From positions 1 through 17,661 of the forward strand of contig JAGXHP010000097.1 of NCBI GenBank assembly GCA_024636135.1: DNA of 17,661 bases. The letters run 5' to 3'. The stretch comes from Chloroflexota bacterium (GTDB lineage Bacteria > Chloroflexota > Limnocylindria > QHBO01). Under the pieces are notes generated by a model. The model searched no databases. It was not told the DNA's origin and saw nothing but the letters and a program-made list of their open reading frames with translations. The position numbers and the translations under genes were made by a program. Positions 15,010 through 17,661 of this stretch are shown one piece after another. Each line of letters begins with the position of its first letter. Positions within the stretch are counted from its first letter, which is position 1.

Positions 15010-15994
15010 GTCGCGCACCGTAGCACGCGCCGAGCCCCGCCGGCGTCTGACGTGGCCGGATGACGCGCCGGAGGTGGGAGTTCACCTCGGCATCGCCCAG
15101 CGCCTCATGAAGGCCGCGCGGCGCTCTCGCCAGATCGGCGCGCGCGCCCTCCAGATCTTCAGCGACAACCCGACCGCATGGCGACGGCGAGCCGAACCAC
15201 CCTCAGATGCCGGGGCCTTTATCGCCTACTGCGAGCGCGAGGGACTGCGTTCGATCTCGATCCACGCCTCATACCTCATCAACCTTGCCGGAACCGCGGA
15301 GCCGTTCGCGACGCAGTCCCGCGACGGGCTGATCCACGAGGTGCGGCGGGCGCCGGACTACGGCGCGCGGCTGGTGAACACCCACATCGGCTCGCACCGC
15401 GGGTCGGGTCGGGCGGTCGGCCTGGAGCGCGTCATCGAGAACGTCCGCGCGGTGCTCGATGCAACGCCGTCGACGGTGCGGCTGGTGCTCGAGAACTCCG
15501 CCGGCGGCGGCGACCACATCGGCTCGCGGATCGAGGACCTGGCGGCCAACCTTGACGGTGTCGGCGACCATCCGCACCGAGATCGGCTCGGTTTCTGCCT
15601 GGACACGGCCCACCTGTGGGGCGCCGGGTACGACATCTCCACGGTCCATGGAGCCGCCTCGGTCGTCGACCGATTCGTCGAGCTGATCGGCGTCGACCGT
15701 CTTGCCCTCGTCCACCTCAACGACTCGCGTTCACTGGTCGGGTCGCGAACCGATCGACACGAGCACATCGGCGCCGGGCGCATTGGTGCGATCGGCCTGG
15801 GCGCGTTCCTTCGGGACTCACGCCTGGTGGCGACCACGTTCATCTTGGAGACTCCCGGCGGGGACGAGGGATGGGACGCGGTGAACATCAGGCGCGCGCA
15901 TCAGCTGTGGCGAGGTGCGACTGTGCTCCCCACGCTTCCACCGAAGGCCTTCAACACCAGCCGGCGCTCCACGCGGGTCGCGATGGCGCCCTAG
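15008..15994 (+). CDS. nfo: Endonuclease IV (AP endonuclease)
   Basis: 328 residues. A TIM-barrel, three-zinc AP endonuclease of base-excision repair that cuts 5' to abasic sites. All nine expected metal ligands are visible: H86 (SIHASYLINL), H126 (THIGSHRG), E162 (VLENSAGGG), D199 and H202 (CLDTAHLWGAGYD), H236 (VHLNDS), D249 and H251 (DRHEHIGAG), E281 (ILETPGG). The ATG at 15008 gives a 22-residue leader of low conservation; GTG at 15074, just before GVHLGIAQ, would match the usual family N-terminus and is a real alternative. The C-terminus extends about 20 residues beyond the domain. Convergent with the XRE gene. Confidence 0.93.
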   Translation: MSRTVARAEPRRRLTWPDDAPEVGVHLGIAQRLMKAARRSRQIGARALQIFSDNPTAWRRRAEPPSDAGAFIAYCEREGLRSISIHASYLINLAGTAEPFATQSRDGLIHEVRRAPDYGARLVNTHIGSHRGSGRAVGLERVIENVRAVLDATPSTVRLVLENSAGGGDHIGSRIEDLAANLDGVGDHPHRDRLGFCLDTAHLWGAGYDISTVHGAASVVDRFVELIGVDRLALVHLNDSRSLVGSRTDRHEHIGAGRIGAIGLGAFLRDSRLVATTFILETPGGDEGWDAVNIRRAHQLWRGATVLPTLPPKAFNTSRRSTRVAMAP

Positions 15995-16027
15995 AGGTCG
16001 AGGGCCAGCACATCACACGCTAACGGA

Positions 16028-16056
16028 GAAGCGGCCGGGTTGGCCCCAGCCGCTTC
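16028..16056. terminator. Hairpin between convergent nfo and XRE genes
   Basis: Arms GAAGCGGC (16028-16035) and GCCGCTTC (16049-16056) enclose an inner GGG/CCC stem (16037-16039 with 16044-16046) and a TTGG loop. It lies 33 bases past the nfo stop and about 110 bases past the XRE stop (16165, minus strand). No T-run is present. Confidence 0.6.
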
Positions 16057-16164
16057 CACCGTTCTGGCGAGCTAGCGACGGACGAGGAAAGGGCACCGGC
16101 GGTACTGGCGTCCCGTTGCCAGAGGTACCCCGCCGGTGTGCGGCCCGGCGGGACCATCGGCGTC

Positions 16165-16572
16165 TCAGCGGCCGTTGGTGTACCCGTTCGGGCCCGAGTG
16201 GGAGCCACCGTTGTCGGTGCGCATGCGCCGCAGGCGAACGGCGATGTACGACTGCATGAGCTCCCGGACGTCGGTCTCGGTGAGCGCGTCATCGCCGCGG
16301 AGGGCGTACTCGACTCGCGTGGTCGGCAGGACATGGCGGTTGTTGAGCGAGGCGAAGTAGGCCGGTCCGTCCGACTCCTCGCGGATCTCGCGCAGGCCTT
16401 GGGCGAGCTTGGTGGCCGTCCCGAGGGAGGGCATCCGGTCACCCTTGATCAGCCGGGAGATGGTGGAGTGATCCACACCCGACTGGAGCGCGAGCTGGCG
16501 CTGGCTCATCTTCTTTTCCTTCAGCTGGCTGCGGAGCCAGGTGTTGAAGGATCTCGGTGATTCGAGGGCCAT
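16165..16572 (-). CDS. XRE-family (Cro/CI-type HTH) transcriptional regulator
   Basis: 135 residues. The N-terminal helix-turn-helix spans about 17-60: LKEKKMSQRQLALQSGVDHS then TISRLIKGDRMPSLGTATKLA, a clear HTH_3 pattern. The C-terminal half has a helical stretch (TETDVRELMQSYIAVRLRRM) that may dimerise, and ends in a polar Gly/Asn/Ser tail. The ATG at 16572 has AAAGG 7 bases upstream. An 8-base inverted repeat lies 24-48 bases upstream and suggests self-regulation. Target genes are unknown; the gene is downstream of, and same-strand with, the membrane protein at 16699-17580. Confidence 0.88.
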   Translation of the reverse strand: MALESPRSFNTWLRSQLKEKKMSQRQLALQSGVDHSTISRLIKGDRMPSLGTATKLAQGLREIREESDGPAYFASLNNRHVLPTTRVEYALRGDDALTETDVRELMQSYIAVRLRRMRTDNGGSHSGPNGYTNGR

Positions 16573-16595
16573 CAGGGACCTTTATGCGCTGTACT

Positions 16596-16620
16596 CCACC
16601 GATACGTGGTCGATCGGTGG
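16596..16620. promoter_or_regulatory. Candidate operator: inverted repeat upstream of the XRE gene
   Basis: Perfect 8-base arms CCACCGAT and ATCGGTGG separated by 9 bases, just upstream of the XRE start. The 25-base dyad has the size of a Cro/CI-type operator. Autoregulation is inferred from position. Confidence 0.5.
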
Positions 16621-16698
16621 TGCGTACGAGCAACCGCAGCATCCCAGCGGGCGCAGGTCCCCTCAATAGGAGGAAGGTACCGCGTCGCCGAGCGGAGA

Positions 16699-17580
16699 TC
16701 AGCCGGCGGAAGCGACCCGTGCGGCGCCGTGAGCACGGCGGACCTTCTGGCTGAAGGCGTAGAGGATCCCTCCGAGCACGATCACGGTCAGGATGCTGAT
16801 CGCCCGGTCCGTGAAGGCGACAGCTGCCGCCGGATCTTGCCCGACCCCGTAGAAGCCGAGCGCCACCGCGATGGCCAGCTCCACGAACCCCACGCCGGCG
16901 GGCGTGAGCGGGATGGCAGTCAGGAGTGCCGCAGCAAGGGCGACGAAGACCGATGCGCTGATCCCGAGGCCGACCTCGGGCAGGTCCAGAGCCTGGATGA
17001 CGAAGTACAGGCGCGCGCCCTCGAGCAGCCAGATCCCGCCCGTCATCAGCAGAATCGCCGGAAGGGCGCGGAGCGACACGGCATCGGTGCTGCCCTCTCG
17101 GAATCGGGCATAGAACTCGGCGAGCCGAACCGGGAGTCGGGGGGTCAGGCGGTTGCCGAAGTAGCGCAGGAACGCCACGAGCACGACGAGCAGGACCGCC
17201 ACGATGGCCCCGACGAGGAAGATGAAATCGATCTCGGGCCGTGATCGCCCCCGGAAGCTCCAGTACCCGGCGGCGAGGGCGAGAATGAAGATCACGATGA
17301 TGTCGGCGATCCGCTCGATGAAGATCGTGCCCACCGTGCGAGACCCTGACGCGCCGTAGTTTCCCTTGAGCAGGTAGGCGCGGTACAGGTCGCCGAGCTT
17401 GGCCGGCACCAGGCAGTTGACGAACCACGACAGGAACAGGATCTCGGTCGCGTCGCGGAAGCGCACCTCCACGCCGCTGCGCGCCAGGACGTAGCGCCAC
17501 CGAAACCCGCGCAACGGGAAGGTCGCGTAGTACGCCAGAAAGGCGAGGGCCAGGAAGCCGATGTCGGCCTGCGTCACCAA
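16699..17580 (-). CDS. UPF0104/LPG-synthase-type integral membrane protein, N-terminus missing
   Basis: 293 residues from a TTG/GTG at 17580/17577. Matches the lysylphosphatidylglycerol-synthetase transmembrane family (PF03706-like): RGFRWRYVLARSGV, FLSWFVNCLVPAKLGDLYRA, a run of hydrophobic helices, and LTPAGVGFVELAIAVALGF. Family members normally begin with about 35-45 more residues including a first span before the QADxxxLALAF region; here the frame meets foreign-looking sequence instead, with no proper ribosome site. Most likely a gene truncated at its 5' end by a rearrangement or assembly junction near 17570-17600. In related proteins the domain is linked to lipid or polyprenyl-lipid flipping; substrate unknown here. 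Confidence 0.82.
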   Translation of the reverse strand: MVTQADIGFLALAFLAYYATFPLRGFRWRYVLARSGVEVRFRDATEILFLSWFVNCLVPAKLGDLYRAYLLKGNYGASGSRTVGTIFIERIADIIVIFILALAAGYWSFRGRSRPEIDFIFLVGAIVAVLLVVLVAFLRYFGNRLTPRLPVRLAEFYARFREGSTDAVSLRALPAILLMTGGIWLLEGARLYFVIQALDLPEVGLGISASVFVALAAALLTAIPLTPAGVGFVELAIAVALGFYGVGQDPAAAVAFTDRAISILTVIVLGGILYAFSQKVRRAHGAARVASAG

Positions 17581-17644
17581 CTGCCAGACCCAACAGGGCG
17601 CCGCGGGCGCGATTAAAGTCTTTTTCCTTCTCTTTTGGAGTCAT
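17570..17644 (-). pseudogene. N-terminal fragment of an ADP-ribosylglycohydrolase-like gene
   Basis: The ATG at 17644, preceded by a strong GGGAGGGG purine stretch, begins MTPKEKEKDF and continues NRARGALLGLAVGDA, the classic N-terminal signature of ADP-ribosylglycohydrolase (DraG/ARH) proteins. After that, family sequence (expected LG-x-PxE) stops and the frame runs into the shadow of the UPF0104 gene. Codons are A-rich (AAA, GAA, AAT), unlike the GC-rich neighbours. The fragment is a broken gene or one side of a chimeric join. Confidence 0.6.
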
Positions 17645-17661
17645 GCCCCTCCCTTTTCATC

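Noticed and set aside
16439..17644. One 401-codon minus-strand gene beginning with the ADP-ribosylglycohydrolase signature
   Set aside because: Only the first 25 codons make family sense; the rest is an Arg/Gly/Pro-rich shadow of the UPF0104 and XRE genes.
1..17661. CRISPR arrays, tRNA/rRNA genes, insertion sequences, Flp major pilin, prepilin peptidase
   Set aside because: Looked for on both strands; no repeat-spacer pattern, cloverleaf, transposase or Flp-type short pilin was found.

Overview
The window is GC-rich, densely packed bacterial DNA dominated by a Tad (tight adherence, Flp-type) pilus locus. Protein style (TadE proteins with PASTA-like and PKD extensions, P/T/S linkers, long-form HPF, no secretin in view) suggests a member of Chloroflexota, perhaps near Limnocylindria. 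That placement is by resemblance only.

Layout. 1-5337 (+): the export motor and platform in order: CpaB (5' cut by the window edge), CpaE/TadZ with a receiver domain, CpaF/TadA ATPase, TadB and TadC. 5340-7527 (+): an OmpR-type response regulator and a membrane sensor kinase, tightly linked to tadC. A strong hairpin at 7537-7564 separates them from 7584-10152 (-), a minor-pilin cassette read leftward: TadE with two PASTA-like domains, a short TadE, and a TadG-like protein. A 294-base divergent control region (10153-10446) follows. Then 10447-13072 (+) holds a second cassette with the same gene order read rightward: TadE with a PASTA-like and a PKD domain, a short TadE, and a TadG-like protein. 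The two cassettes form a mirror-image paralogous pair, and both lead genes carry the same two-part motif at the same distance from the start codon.

13147-15994 (+) is mostly housekeeping: a DUF192 protein, ComF-like phosphoribosyltransferase, ribosome hibernation factor HPF and endonuclease IV. A previously easy-to-miss 38-residue single-span membrane protein lies on the minus strand (14893-15009), its start codon overlapping that of nfo. After a convergent terminator (16028-16056) come, on the minus strand, an XRE repressor-like gene with a palindromic candidate operator and an UPF0104/LPG-synthase-type membrane protein whose first membrane segment is missing. At the right edge the first 25 codons of an ADP-ribosylglycohydrolase-like gene, in relatively AT-rich DNA, abut that truncated gene out of frame; this looks like a rearrangement or an assembly chimera.

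How it works together (inference): CpaF powers TadB/TadC to assemble a pilus, CpaE places the machine, and the six TadE/TadG proteins are alternative minor pilins or tip/surface modules. The two-component pair may choose between or co-induce the cassettes through the divergent control region. No Flp major pilin or prepilin peptidase lies in the window; they would be expected upstream of position 1 or elsewhere.
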